64,000 nucleotides of DNA from Nitrosospira multiformis. GTDB taxonomy: Bacteria; Pseudomonadota; Gammaproteobacteria; Burkholderiales; Nitrosomonadaceae. How positions within the stretch are numbered: position 1 is the first letter of the stretch; every line of letters begins with the position of its first letter. This document shows, piece after piece, positions 48,149 to 56,712 of the stretch. The stretch is taken from assembly GCF_900111585.1 (NCBI RefSeq), contig NZ_FOHI01000005.1, forward strand, positions 124,001 to 188,000, given 5' to 3'. The translations under genes were made by a program, and so were the position numbers. The notes below the pieces were generated by a model. It was given only the letters and a program-made list of their open reading frames with translations. It did no database searches and was not told the DNA's origin.

Positions 48149-49306
48149 TCATTCCAGCTTCTGCGAGGATTGGAGAGCATTTTGATAGGGTCTTGCATCC
48201 ACCGGAATATCTATTGTGAAGGTTGTGCCGCGATAAGGTGAGCTATCGACCCCGACGCTGCCACCATGGCTCTCCGCAACGCTTCGCACGTACGGCAAGC
48301 CAATACCCCAGCCTTCCTTGTTTCCCTTTTTTGCGGCCTCTGCCCTGCCGAATATCTGAAATATACTCTCGATTTGTTCAGGTGGGATGAGTTCTCCTCC
48401 GTTATGCACGGACAGTAGCATGCGCTCGTTTTGTGAAGCAATCTTGATTCGAACAGGCGTATCGGCAGAGCCATATTTCATCGCATTCCCAATAATATTT
48501 TCCACCGCTCGTTTGATTGCCTCCCGGTCCCACCACCCTATGATAGAAGTGCCGATCAGCCGGAAGCGTGTCCCATGAATGGCAGTGAAATCGTCGAGTA
48601 CTTCCTTAAGGACTTCCTGTATGTCGAATTCCTCGAGCCGCAGGTGTAATCGTTCTCCCATCTGGAACTTTATCGAGTCGAGCAAATCGCGAATCATTCC
48701 ATCCATTCGGCTCAGGTTACTCATGATCCCGTCCGCGAATTCCTCTATCTTGGTCAAATCGGATGTGGATTTGATCAACTGGGCGGCAAGATGGGCATTC
48801 GATAATGGATTTCTCAGGTCGTGAGCAAGTGTTGCAACAAATCTTTCCTGTAGCGCCGCCTGGGTCAAGGCGAAGGCGTTGACAGCCTCACGGATTGATC
48901 CATCGATAGAAACATTGATAATGTAAATTTCACGACCATTGAGGTGTACGTCATTCATCTTTAGAACATCAAAGATTGGCCACCGCAGTTGCTGATATTC
49001 TGCGATTACCGAGTGCGCGTTATAACTTGTAAGGCGCGCGCGCTCGCCACCGTGCTCCGCGGCTACCGTAGTACCCTCATTTCCTGTTGCTCTTGGATAA
49101 TCAGGCGTAATAGCTTCGGCGAGATTATCGTACAGGGCTGGAAAGGTATTGATGATGATCGGGTTGGGTAAATGCTCGGCTTCCTTGACGCTGTTTCGAA
49201 CCCTTTTTACCCATTCCGAAAGTACTTCATCTCGAAGCTCGAGCATTCTTCGAGCAGTTGGGGAAAGTTTCTCAGGATTGATATTTTGGTCGCTTGCCAG
49301 AGTCAT
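48149..49306 (-). CDS. Sensor histidine kinase with RsbRD-like amino-terminal domain
   Basis: A 385-residue cytoplasmic kinase without membrane helices. The first 150 residues resemble the RsbRD_N-type all-helical domain (LRDEVLSEWVKRVRNSV, NTFPALYDNLAEAI, HSVIAEYQQLRWPIF). Then comes the HisKA domain with the phospho-His in ATLAHDLRNPLSNAHLAAQ, and a HATPase domain with VENIIGNAMKYG (N box) and KEGWGIGLPYVRSVAESHGG. No response regulator is adjacent, so it is an orphan kinase. Confidence 0.85.
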   Translation of the reverse strand: MTLASDQNINPEKLSPTARRMLELRDEVLSEWVKRVRNSVKEAEHLPNPIIINTFPALYDNLAEAITPDYPRATGNEGTTVAAEHGGERARLTSYNAHSVIAEYQQLRWPIFDVLKMNDVHLNGREIYIINVSIDGSIREAVNAFALTQAALQERFVATLAHDLRNPLSNAHLAAQLIKSTSDLTKIEEFADGIMSNLSRMDGMIRDLLDSIKFQMGERLHLRLEEFDIQEVLKEVLDDFTAIHGTRFRLIGTSIIGWWDREAIKRAVENIIGNAMKYGSADTPVRIKIASQNERMLLSVHNGGELIPPEQIESIFQIFGRAEAAKKGNKEGWGIGLPYVRSVAESHGGSVGVDSSPYRGTTFTIDIPVDARPYQNALQSSQKLE

Positions 49307-49536
49307 GATAAACGCCCTTTTTTATTGAGGAGGAGGGGAGCAATATGATTTTGAGCCTTGAGAAGATAGCCAAGAAGAGTTGGTGAGGGATGGATTGAAG
49401 CCTTTATCAGCTTGGGGAAGTATTACATGTGAGGGGCGTGCCTGCAAAGCTTCGGCTATCTGGTCATGTTATTGTTGTGGAGGGGAAGCTATTTGAGGTT
49501 ATGGAATCCAAGCTCGAACGGGTATAAACCTAAATC

Positions 49537-49566
49537 AGGCGGGGGAAACTCCGCCTTTTTGTTTTA
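49537..49566 (+). terminator. Terminator-like hairpin with no upstream plus-strand gene
   Basis: AGGCGG and CCGCCT form a 6-base-pair stem with an 8-base loop, followed by TTTTTGTTTT on the plus strand. No plus-strand protein gene ends upstream within 1.5 kb, so it could end a small RNA. Confidence 0.5.
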
Positions 49567-49579
49567 TAGGAACGAAACG

Positions 49580-49848
49580 ATGAGAAGAATAATTGAAGCT
49601 TTCATACTGGTGGCTGTCATGAGCAGTGAAGCCACCGCCTACGAGGCCTATCCAACATGGAAGACGAGTGGAACCGTAAGCGAAAGCTATCGGAAGTGCA
49701 GCGGATCGAGCAGGGTGCCCGACGCTGCCAGTCGGGAATTGCCGACTGCTTAATGCAACTCGAACATCAGAATAGAATTGAGCAGAGAGATAAGGAATTG
49801 CGTCACCGCCAACTGGAAGTGGGACGGTACAGGTCGGAGTGGCGTTAA
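49580..49848 (+). pseudogene. Possible frameshifted small secreted protein
   Basis: A frame from 49580 starts MRRIIEAFILVAVMSSEATA (a signal peptide) and EAYPTWKT, then becomes low-quality. In the -1 frame, EDEWNRKRKLSEVQRIEQ and the Gln/Arg-rich tail to 49848 looks like its natural continuation (LEHQNRIEQRDKELRHRQLE). The break is near 49660. A weak site (TAGGAACG) precedes the ATG. Whether this is decay or sequencing error is open. Confidence 0.35.
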
Positions 49849-49875
49849 TGTGCTATCTGAATGTCAAGTAACTGT

Positions 49876-49951
49876 TGGTGCCGACACCAAGATTCGAACT
49901 CGGGACCTTCTGATTACAAATCAGCTGCTCTACCAACTGAGCTATGCCGGC
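49876..49951 (-). tRNA. tRNA-Thr (anticodon TGT)
   Basis: 76 bases read on the minus strand begin GCCGGCATAGCTCAG, have the D-loop TTGGTAGAGCAG, the anticodon loop TTTGTAA (anticodon TGT), the T-arm GAGTTCGAATC and the 3' acceptor GTGTCGGCACCA with encoded CCA. The anticodon stem has one non-pairing end position. It is the threonine tRNA for ACA/ACG codons. Confidence 0.92.
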
Positions 49952-50017
49952 GTGGATGCAATTATAGAGATTGGGAAGGAGGGGAGCAAACCGGTTATAC
50001 CGAGTGACAGGTCGAAC

Positions 50018-50446
50018 TTATTTGACCACCTGAAGCCGACGGTTTTTAGTTGCTCTGGCAGGCGGCCGATGCAATGAGGATTGGGACTCATCGGCTTCTT
50101 TTCCGGCAGCCTCATCCTGCGAGGTATCCGATTCCACCTCGGGTGGAAAGAGCATACCGCGTGCGGTTTCTTTGGCAAATATTCCCTGGACTGTCCCCAG
50201 GGGGATGGAGATTTCACGCGAGACACCAGCAAACCGCGCCGAGAACTGTATCGCTTCATTTCCAAGTGTAAGGTGGTGGGCGGCGTCGTGGCTGATGTTG
50301 AGAATAATCTCGCCGTTCTTCACATATTCGTCCGGTACGCGGGTGTTGTCATCCACTTTAACCGAGATGTAGGGCGTATAGCCGCAGTCCGAGCACCATT
50401 CGTAAATGGCGCGAATCAGATAAGGCTTGGTGGAAAGCTCTCTCAT
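50018..50446 (-). CDS. sspB: ClpXP protease specificity-enhancing factor SspB
   Basis: A 142-residue SspB: KPYLIRAIYEWCSDCGYTPYISV, NISHDAAHHLTLGNEAIQFSARFAGVSREI and VQGIFAKETARGMLF make the substrate-binding fold, then a polar tether to a C-terminal basic/hydrophobic tail (RRLQVVK) which binds ClpX. It delivers ssrA-tagged proteins to ClpXP. Overlaps sspA by 4 bases. Confidence 0.93.
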   Translation of the reverse strand: MRELSTKPYLIRAIYEWCSDCGYTPYISVKVDDNTRVPDEYVKNGEIILNISHDAAHHLTLGNEAIQFSARFAGVSREISIPLGTVQGIFAKETARGMLFPPEVESDTSQDEAAGKEADESQSSLHRPPARATKNRRLQVVK

Positions 50447-51042
50447 TTGCGCATGGCCTTTTCAGAGGCGGTGAGCGCATCGATGAATGCCGGTCTGCTG
50501 AACAGGCGCTCGGCAAATTTCAGCAGGGGCGCAGCTTGCTTGGGTAGCTGAATGCCATAATGATCGAGCCGCCACAGCAGCGGGGCTATGGCGACATCGA
50601 GCATGGAAAATTCATCCCCCAGCATATGTTTCTGTTTGGCAAAGACGGGAGCGATGAGCGTCAGGTTATCGCGAATCGTTGCACGCGCCTTTTCCGCTGC
50701 TTTCTGGTTGCCATGCTCTACTGCTTCGAGATGACAGAAAAGTTCCTGTTCAAAGCGGTGCAGAAACAGGCGCGCGCGCGCGCGCATCACGGGGTCTGCG
50801 GGCATCAGCTGCGGGTGAGGGAAGCGGTCGTCAATATACTCGTTGATGATATTGGACTCGTACAGGACGAGGTCGCGCTCCACCAGGACGGGGACGCGAC
50901 CATAAGGGCTCATCACTGCCAGATCTTCAGGCCTGTTGTGCAGATCGACATCGATGATCTGAAAATCCATACCTTTTTCGTACAGCACGATCCGGCAACG
51001 ATGGCTGTACGGGCAGGTGGTGGCTGAGTACAAAGTCATCAT
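50443..51042 (-). CDS. sspA: Stringent starvation protein A
   Basis: A 199-residue glutathione-transferase-fold protein: MMTLYSATTCPYSHRCRIVLYEKGM at the amino end, LYESNIINEYIDDRFP and FSMLDVAIAPLLWRLDHYGI. It binds RNA polymerase under stationary-phase and stress conditions and is not expected to have transferase activity. Co-transcribed with sspB, after the pet genes. Confidence 0.93.
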   Translation of the reverse strand: MMTLYSATTCPYSHRCRIVLYEKGMDFQIIDVDLHNRPEDLAVMSPYGRVPVLVERDLVLYESNIINEYIDDRFPHPQLMPADPVMRARARLFLHRFEQELFCHLEAVEHGNQKAAEKARATIRDNLTLIAPVFAKQKHMLGDEFSMLDVAIAPLLWRLDHYGIQLPKQAAPLLKFAERLFSRPAFIDALTASEKAMRK

Positions 51043-51097
51043 GACCGGTTAATTCCCAGCGATATCAAGTCGACGGCTTTCTGAATAATGATCAATC

Positions 51098-51835
51098 TCA
51101 ATGAACGTCCTTCCAGTATTCCTTCTTGAGGGCATAGGTCAGCACAAGCATGAGGAACAGGAAGAGCATCACGATAATTCCGATCTGCACGCGCTTGTTG
51201 GCCGCGGGTTCACCCAGGTAAACCAGGAAATTCACCAGATCGGCAACGTATGCGTCGTATTCCGTCTTGGAAAGCGACCCCGGTTTCGCGAGGGTCAATT
51301 CCTTTATTTCGTGCGTACCGCCGTGGCCGTCATCCCCTGACTTTACGTTGAGGATTTGCTCTCCCTGCAACTCGTACAGCACATGAGGCATGGCAGCCTT
51401 GTCGAATACAAGATTATTCCAGCCGGTTGCAGTGCTGTCATCCCGATAAAATTTCCGCAGGTAGGTATAAAGCCAGTCAGGACCGCGCGAGCGGGCAATG
51501 ACGGAGAGATCAGGCGGAGTTACACCGAACCATTGCTTTGCTTCCTTCTTTGGCATAGCCACCGTCATGAGTTCGCCGACTTTCTGATCTGTGAATATGA
51601 GGTTTTCACTGATCTGCGACTCGGTAAGGCCGAGATCGCGCAGGCGGTTATAACGCATGAATTCCGCACTATGGCAGGACAGGCAGTAATTGACAAAAGT
51701 CTTTGCACCCCGCTGCAGGGAAGTCATGTCCCTCGGCTTGATGGGCGCCGTATCAAGCGTTACTGCCGACTCGCTTGCAAATGCGACAAGTGGAGCTAGA
51801 CAAAAAACAAATACGATGCTTTTAAGGTTTCTCAT
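51098..51835 (-). CDS. petC: Cytochrome c1 of the bc1 complex
   Basis: A 245-residue protein with signal peptide (PLVAFAS), haem-binding YCLSCHSAEFMRYNRL near residue 51, DLSVIARSRGPDWLYTYLR, AAMPHVLYELQG with the axial Met, and a C-terminal anchor helix (VQIGIIVMLFLFLMLVL). It passes electrons from the Rieske protein to soluble cytochromes. Its ATG shares one base with the petB stop. Confidence 0.94.
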   Translation of the reverse strand: MRNLKSIVFVFCLAPLVAFASESAVTLDTAPIKPRDMTSLQRGAKTFVNYCLSCHSAEFMRYNRLRDLGLTESQISENLIFTDQKVGELMTVAMPKKEAKQWFGVTPPDLSVIARSRGPDWLYTYLRKFYRDDSTATGWNNLVFDKAAMPHVLYELQGEQILNVKSGDDGHGGTHEIKELTLAKPGSLSKTEYDAYVADLVNFLVYLGEPAANKRVQIGIIVMLFLFLMLVLTYALKKEYWKDVH

Positions 51836-53079
51836 TATCTCACCCTGGTCGGTTCAGGCTTGGTTTTATCGATCTTGCTGTACCACGGCATGAGAATGAA
51901 AAAAGCGAAATAGATTACCGTGAATATCTGCGCGAGCAACGTGTAGAGGGGTGTGGGCGACTTCGTGCCCAGCCAGCCAAGCACAAGGACGCTGATGACA
52001 AAAAGTGTAAGGGCAAACTTGAAAATTGGCCCCTTATACCGGATGGATTTTACCGGACTGCGATCGAGCCAAGGCAACAGGGCAAAGATCGCGACGGAGC
52101 CGCCCATCAGCACGATGCCCCAGAGCTTGGCATCTATCCAGAGAAAGTTGACTGTAACCGCCCTCAGCATCGAATAGTATGGCGTGAAATACCATACCGG
52201 TGCGATGTGGTCGGGAGTCTGCAGCGTGTTGGCGGGAATGAAATTATTGTATTCCAGGAAGTAACCGCCCATTTCCGGCATGAAGAATATGATGCCGGTA
52301 AACACGATCAGGAACACGACGACGCCGAAAATATCCTTTACCGAATAATAGGGATGGAAGGGAATGCCATCCACGGGGATATGCGTCACGGGGTCCTTGT
52401 TGGCCTTGATCTCGATCCCGTCCGGATTGTTCGAACCTACTTCATGCAGCGCCAGAATATGGACGATCACCAGCACCACCAGCAGGCCGGGCAGGGTCAC
52501 CACGTGATAGGCAAAGAAGCGGTTGAGTGCCGCATCCGAGAGCATGAAGTCGCCCAGAATCCAGTTCGACAGCGTCTGGCCGACCACCGGGATCGCGCCG
52601 ATCATGCTGATGATCACCTGCGCGCCCCAGTATGACATCTGCCCCCAGGGCAGAATATAGCCGGTGAATGCCAGCATCATGAGGACGAAAAAGATGCCCA
52701 TGCCGATGACCCAGAGAAGTTCGCGCGGTTTGCGATAGGAGCCATACATCATCCCGCGGAACATGTGCAGGTAGACGACCACGAAGAACATCGAGGCGCC
52801 GGTGGAATGCATGTAGCGGATAATCCAGCCATAATTCACGTCACGCATAATATATTCCACCGAGGCGAATGCCATGCTGGCATCCGGCTTGTAGTTCATG
52901 GTGAGGAAAATACCGGTGAGAAGTTGGTTCACCAGCACAAGCATGGCCAGTGAACCGAAGTAGTACCAGAAATTGAAGTTCTTCGGCGCATAGTACTCGC
53001 TTAGATGCGCCCTCCAGTTGGCTGTCAACGGAAATCGGGCGTCGATCCAGCCGATCATTGCCTCCAGTCGCTTGCTCAT
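51835..53079 (-). CDS. petB: Cytochrome b of the bc1 complex
   Basis: A 414-residue membrane protein: NFWYYFGSLAMLVLVNQLLTG, the haem-bearing helices RYMHSTGASMFFVVVYLHMFRG and FFAYHVVTLPGLLVVLVIVHILALHE, SNNPDGIEI, and the Qo-site motif PVWYFTPYYSMLRAV. The usual PEWY is PVWY here. It oxidises quinol and reduces quinone in the membrane. It starts one base after petA ends. Confidence 0.95.
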   Translation of the reverse strand: MSKRLEAMIGWIDARFPLTANWRAHLSEYYAPKNFNFWYYFGSLAMLVLVNQLLTGIFLTMNYKPDASMAFASVEYIMRDVNYGWIIRYMHSTGASMFFVVVYLHMFRGMMYGSYRKPRELLWVIGMGIFFVLMMLAFTGYILPWGQMSYWGAQVIISMIGAIPVVGQTLSNWILGDFMLSDAALNRFFAYHVVTLPGLLVVLVIVHILALHEVGSNNPDGIEIKANKDPVTHIPVDGIPFHPYYSVKDIFGVVVFLIVFTGIIFFMPEMGGYFLEYNNFIPANTLQTPDHIAPVWYFTPYYSMLRAVTVNFLWIDAKLWGIVLMGGSVAIFALLPWLDRSPVKSIRYKGPIFKFALTLFVISVLVLGWLGTKSPTPLYTLLAQIFTVIYFAFFILMPWYSKIDKTKPEPTRVR

Positions 53080-53080
53080 T

Positions 53081-53683
53081 TTATGCAGACTCCTTATCAG
53101 ACCCGACCAGCAGGCGCGTGTCGCTCAAATACATGTGGGGTGGGACAACCAGGTTAGTGGGTGCCGGAACTGCCTTGTACACACGTCCTGCGAGGTCGAA
53201 CTTGGAGCCATGGCACGGACAGAAAAAACCGCCCAGCCAGTCGGGGCCGAGGTCTGCGGGCGCAACGTCCTTTCGGAATACCGGGGAGCAGCCCAGGTGG
53301 GTGCAGACCCCTTCAACCACGAGAACGGCGGGCTTGATCGAACGGGTTTCATTCTGGGCGTATTTCGGTTGCTGATTCTTTTCAGATTTTGGGTCGGCAA
53401 CCTGGTTGTCGAGCTTCGGCAATGAGGCTAACATATCCTGCGTGCGGTTCAGAACCCACACCACCTTGCCGCGCCATTCCACCAGAAGCAGCATGCCCGG
53501 CTCGACCTTGCTGATATCCACTTCAACTGGCGCCCCGGCCGCCTTGGCGCGTTCGCTGGGCATCATACTCATTACGAAAGGAGTCGCTACCGCCACAGTC
53601 GCGATCCCGCCGGCAACAGAAGTTGCGGCCAGGAGAAAACGTCTCCTGCTGTTCATACCTTCTTTTTTTTCAATATCTGCCAT
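53081..53683 (-). CDS. petA: Rieske iron-sulfur protein of the bc1 complex
   Basis: A 200-residue protein with a twin-arginine signal (NSRRRFLLAATS) doubling as membrane anchor, and the [2Fe-2S] ligands CTHLGC and CPCHGSKFD. It carries electrons from quinol to cytochrome c1. AAGGAG inside the end of this gene serves petB. First gene of petABC-sspAB. Confidence 0.94.
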   Translation of the reverse strand: MADIEKKEGMNSRRRFLLAATSVAGGIATVAVATPFVMSMMPSERAKAAGAPVEVDISKVEPGMLLLVEWRGKVVWVLNRTQDMLASLPKLDNQVADPKSEKNQQPKYAQNETRSIKPAVLVVEGVCTHLGCSPVFRKDVAPADLGPDWLGGFFCPCHGSKFDLAGRVYKAVPAPTNLVVPPHMYLSDTRLLVGSDKESA

Positions 53684-54136
53684 ATTTGCAGTCCCGTTTT
53701 CCGATTCGGACTTCCAGAAAAATTTATAAAAAAACTTAACTATTTTACCATGATACGTATTGGAAAATAAATATTGATTGCAAGATGACTTGAGTGGGCA
53801 AAGCGAGGAGGTTTTAAATATTATACTTTATAATCAATGGCATATGACAGATGTACCTCTCCGTCGATTGAAATGACTCGAAGTGAAATAGTCTAGATTT
53901 GAAGCCTTCAAAAGGCCAAGCAGGCGGGCCAACAGGCAGCCTTGCAACTATAATGTTTTGATTATGGAAAACCTGTGGCGCAAAGCGATGCTTCAGTCGA
54001 TCCGCGGCTTCAGTCGATCTGCGCAAGATAAGGGGGACGAGGAGGGGCAGGACCGTTACAAGGATGATGGGAGCGGAAAAGAGGGGGCGAGCCCTAACAG
54101 AACAGCTGGATATCATGGGATAACTACGAGGCCTGC
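53684..54136. other. Spacer with a short local duplication
   Basis: About 450 bases. Near 53992-54021 the sequence CTTCAGTCGATC occurs twice about 15 bases apart (CTTCAGTCGATCCGCGG, then CTTCAGTCGATCTGCG). No RNA gene or supported protein gene; the petA promoter must lie here. Confidence 0.4.
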
Positions 54137-54334
54137 ATGAAACGACCTGTTGTCAATTGTCCACATTGCGGCAAGAGTGTCGCGTGGGATAACAGCAATC
54201 CTTTTCGCCCGTTTTGTTCGGAGCGCTGCAAATTGATCGACCTGGGGCAGTGGGCGACGGAATCCTATCGTATTCCCGATACGGGAAAGGATTCGGAAAA
54301 ACAGGAGAACGATCCGTCAGGAAGCGAGAAATAG
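54137..54334 (+). CDS. yacG: YacG, zinc-finger DNA gyrase inhibitor
   Basis: A 65-residue protein with the four zinc cysteines of Yac[13 protein letters not shown] and [24 protein letters not shown]. YacG binds GyrB and restrains gyrase. Convergent with the Nudix/ThiE gene, a usual neighbourhood. Confidence 0.92.
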   Translation: MKRPVVNCPHCGKSVAWDNSNPFRPFCSERCKLIDLGQWATESYRIPDTGKDSEKQENDPSGSEK

Positions 54335-54450
54335 AGGCAGGGGCGACCAGGTTGTCAAGGTGTTCAGCGATTCCCGAGGTTAAAGGCGGGCTGTCTTTCG
54401 CACCTCGTCCTGAAAAACATCATCGTGCCCGCGAGATCAGGTCAGGTTCT

Positions 54451-55428
54451 TCAGGCCATCTGCCCGGTGCCGCGCACCTGCTCAATATGGCGCATCAGGG
54501 CGATGCCGTGGGCACCTTGTTCCCAGGCAATGGCAAGATCTTCGCTTCGCAGCCCACCCAGCGCATATACAGGAATGGCGCTCCCGTGGATGAGCCTGGC
54601 TAGTTTCCGCCAGCCTAGCGCGGGAGAATCAGGATGGCTTAATGTCGGAAATACGGGAGCCAGAACGGCAAAATCCATTTCCAGTTGCTCGGCCCGGAAA
54701 AGCTCTTCGGCATTGTGGCAGGAGGCTCCGCACCATTCCACATCGGGTCGTTTCGAAAGATTCATCAGATCAACCGATGTAAAGTGGATTCCATCCATAT
54801 CCAATTCGTGGCAGAGGCTCGCGTTCCCCGTACCGCTGTTCACGAGGATGCGGGCGCCGTAATGATGGGCCAGCGCAGTCACTTCACGGGTAAAGGAATC
54901 CAGCGCCTTACTCCACATTCCTTTTTCGCGTAGCTGCACCAGCCGTAGTCCTTTCTGGAGAGCATGTTCGATTCGGGCTGCTGCAATTTGTGGTCCCCAC
55001 TCCGCGGCATTCGTAATCCCATAAACGGGAGGCAGGTCAAGTGCCCGCAATACGGGTGCATTGGCAGGAAGTAACGGCTCTACAGAGACATTATCCGCAA
55101 ACTGCCACGACAGCTCCTGGTCTTCATACGGATGAGGCTCGCCATGCCACTCCAGGACACGATAAAAGTGAAGCCGTACCGTGGCATGAGGGTAGGTAAA
55201 TGTGCGGGTTATCCAGGGGTACGCATGCTTGACATGTATGCCCAATTCTTCCAGCAGTTCGCGCTTGAGGGCGCGCAACAGGGATTCTTCCGGATTGACC
55301 TTGCCACCCGGAAACTCCCAGTAGCCGGCATAGGGTTTGCCTTCTGGCCGACGGGCCAAAAGAAAGGAACCGTCGCTTCGGATGATGATGGCGGCAGCAA
55401 CTTCAACGATAGAGGGAGCAGGAAGCAT
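54451..55428 (-). CDS. Nudix hydrolase fused to a ThiE-like domain
   Basis: A 325-residue two-domain protein. Residues about 8-130 are a MutT-type Nudix hydrolase with the box GGKVNPEESLLRALKRELLEELG in two parts; the motif is intact. Residues about 150-320 are a thiamine-phosphate-synthase-like TIM barrel (RLVQLREKGMWSKAL, DGIHFTSVDL, VLAPVFPTLSHPDS, YALGGLRSEDL). Similar fusions are common in betaproteobacteria and are thought to clean the nucleotide pool. Whether the barrel makes thiamine phosphate is unknown. Confidence 0.88.
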   Translation of the reverse strand: MLPAPSIVEVAAAIIIRSDGSFLLARRPEGKPYAGYWEFPGGKVNPEESLLRALKRELLEELGIHVKHAYPWITRTFTYPHATVRLHFYRVLEWHGEPHPYEDQELSWQFADNVSVEPLLPANAPVLRALDLPPVYGITNAAEWGPQIAAARIEHALQKGLRLVQLREKGMWSKALDSFTREVTALAHHYGARILVNSGTGNASLCHELDMDGIHFTSVDLMNLSKRPDVEWCGASCHNAEELFRAEQLEMDFAVLAPVFPTLSHPDSPALGWRKLARLIHGSAIPVYALGGLRSEDLAIAWEQGAHGIALMRHIEQVRGTGQMA

Positions 55429-55436
55429 GAAGAGGT

Positions 55437-56336
55437 TTATTGTTCCTCGCGGAACTCTGTTTTGTCCGCGGTCTTCCGCCCAGCTTTCTCTCTACCTGCC
55501 CAGTCGCGCGCGAACTGCCATGCCACCCGACCGTTACGGGAACCTCGTCCCAGGGCCCAGCGTAGCGCTTCTTCCCGTATGCTGTCGTCCATTTTCTCTA
55601 TGCCGAAGTAGGCAAGCCAGCGCGCCACAATGTTCAGGTACTGTTCCTGGTCGAAAGGGTAAAAAGATACCCATAAACCAAAACGTTCCGATAGCGACGT
55701 CTTTTCCTCGACCGCTTCGCTCGGGTGAATCTCGCCCCCGATATGCCGCGTGTCCTGGTTGTCCACCATATATTCGGGCATCAGGTGGCGCCGATTGGAG
55801 GTGGCGTAGACAAGCACATTCTCGGATGCAGTGGCAATCGAGCCATCGAGAACCACTTTCAGGGCCTTGTAGCCTGGTTCACCGGATTCAAACGACAGGT
55901 CGTCGCAATAGAGAATAAAGCGTTCCGGACGCCGATATATCTTCTCCACGATTTCAGGCAGATCAATGAGATCGTGCTTTTCTACTTCGATGAGACGCAA
56001 TCCGTCGTCCGCGTATTTATTCAGCATTGCTTTTACCAGCGATGACTTGCCTGTTCCGCGAGCTCCCGTAAGCAGCACGTTATTGGCAGGATGATGCCGC
56101 ACGAATTGCCGTGTATTCTGGTCTATAAGGCTTTTTTGCCGCTCTATGCTCTGCAATGCCTCAAAGGTGATGCAATCAGGATAACGCACCCGTTCGATGA
56201 ATCCGGTGCGTCCTGTCTTTCGCCAGCGAAAAGCTGCGGCATTCCAGTCCGGATCGGGCGCGTCAGCGCGCAGCAGCCCCTCCAGGCGAGAGAGCAGGGT
56301 TTCCGCTCGATCATATAACCTATCCCAATCGTTCAT
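55437..56336 (-). CDS. DUF815 family P-loop ATPase
   Basis: A 299-residue ATPase with Walker A LLTGARGTGKSSLVKAML (about 108-125) and Walker B FILYCDDLSFE, ATSNRRHLMPEYM, and a C-terminal WALGRGSRNGRVAWQFARDW. The family is conserved but uncharacterised. It precedes the Nudix/ThiE gene by 8 bases on the same strand. Confidence 0.87.
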   Translation of the reverse strand: MNDWDRLYDRAETLLSRLEGLLRADAPDPDWNAAAFRWRKTGRTGFIERVRYPDCITFEALQSIERQKSLIDQNTRQFVRHHPANNVLLTGARGTGKSSLVKAMLNKYADDGLRLIEVEKHDLIDLPEIVEKIYRRPERFILYCDDLSFESGEPGYKALKVVLDGSIATASENVLVYATSNRRHLMPEYMVDNQDTRHIGGEIHPSEAVEEKTSLSERFGLWVSFYPFDQEQYLNIVARWLAYFGIEKMDDSIREEALRWALGRGSRNGRVAWQFARDWAGREKAGRKTADKTEFREEQ

Positions 56337-56358
56337 GAGCAGTCCTGAAATTACTCAA

Positions 56359-56493
56359 TTATACCCGTAACAAATCCAGGGTCCGACCACGGAACTCAAT
56401 CACGGTAGCTGGAGGTACATCGAGAAAGACCGGTGTGTAAGCTTCAGGCAGTATCGGGACGGTGTCTGCCGCCGAAAGCTGGGTCAAATGCAT
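56359..56493 (-). CDS. Possible 44-residue protein before DUF815 gene
   Basis: A frame beginning MHLTQLSAADTVPILPEAY and ending RGRTLDLLRV, with amino-acid use like a real protein. It ends 22 bases before the DUF815 start on the same strand. No ribosome-binding site is visible and I do not recognise a family; it may be a remnant. Confidence 0.3.
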   Translation of the reverse strand: MHLTQLSAADTVPILPEAYTPVFLDVPPATVIEFRGRTLDLLRV

Positions 56494-56712
56494 GATTTAT
56501 GTGCGCTAACGAACTGAATAGCTCAGCTAAAAACTCCATGATTTAACGCGGTACGTCAGGCAGTTGTCCAAGTGCCGGCTTCCCGGTTTCCGGTTCCGAC
56601 CGAACCGTAAAAACCAAGAAGATAAAAATCTTTAATGGGTTTCAGCAATTGGCAAGCGTACGCTTTCCGGGAAACTTCCTTTAAATTGAGCAACCTCTCA
56701 GGAGAAAACACT

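Noticed and set aside
53814-54116. 100-codon minus-strand frame in the petA/yacG spacer
   Set aside because: Low-quality composition, no start signal and no conserved motif.
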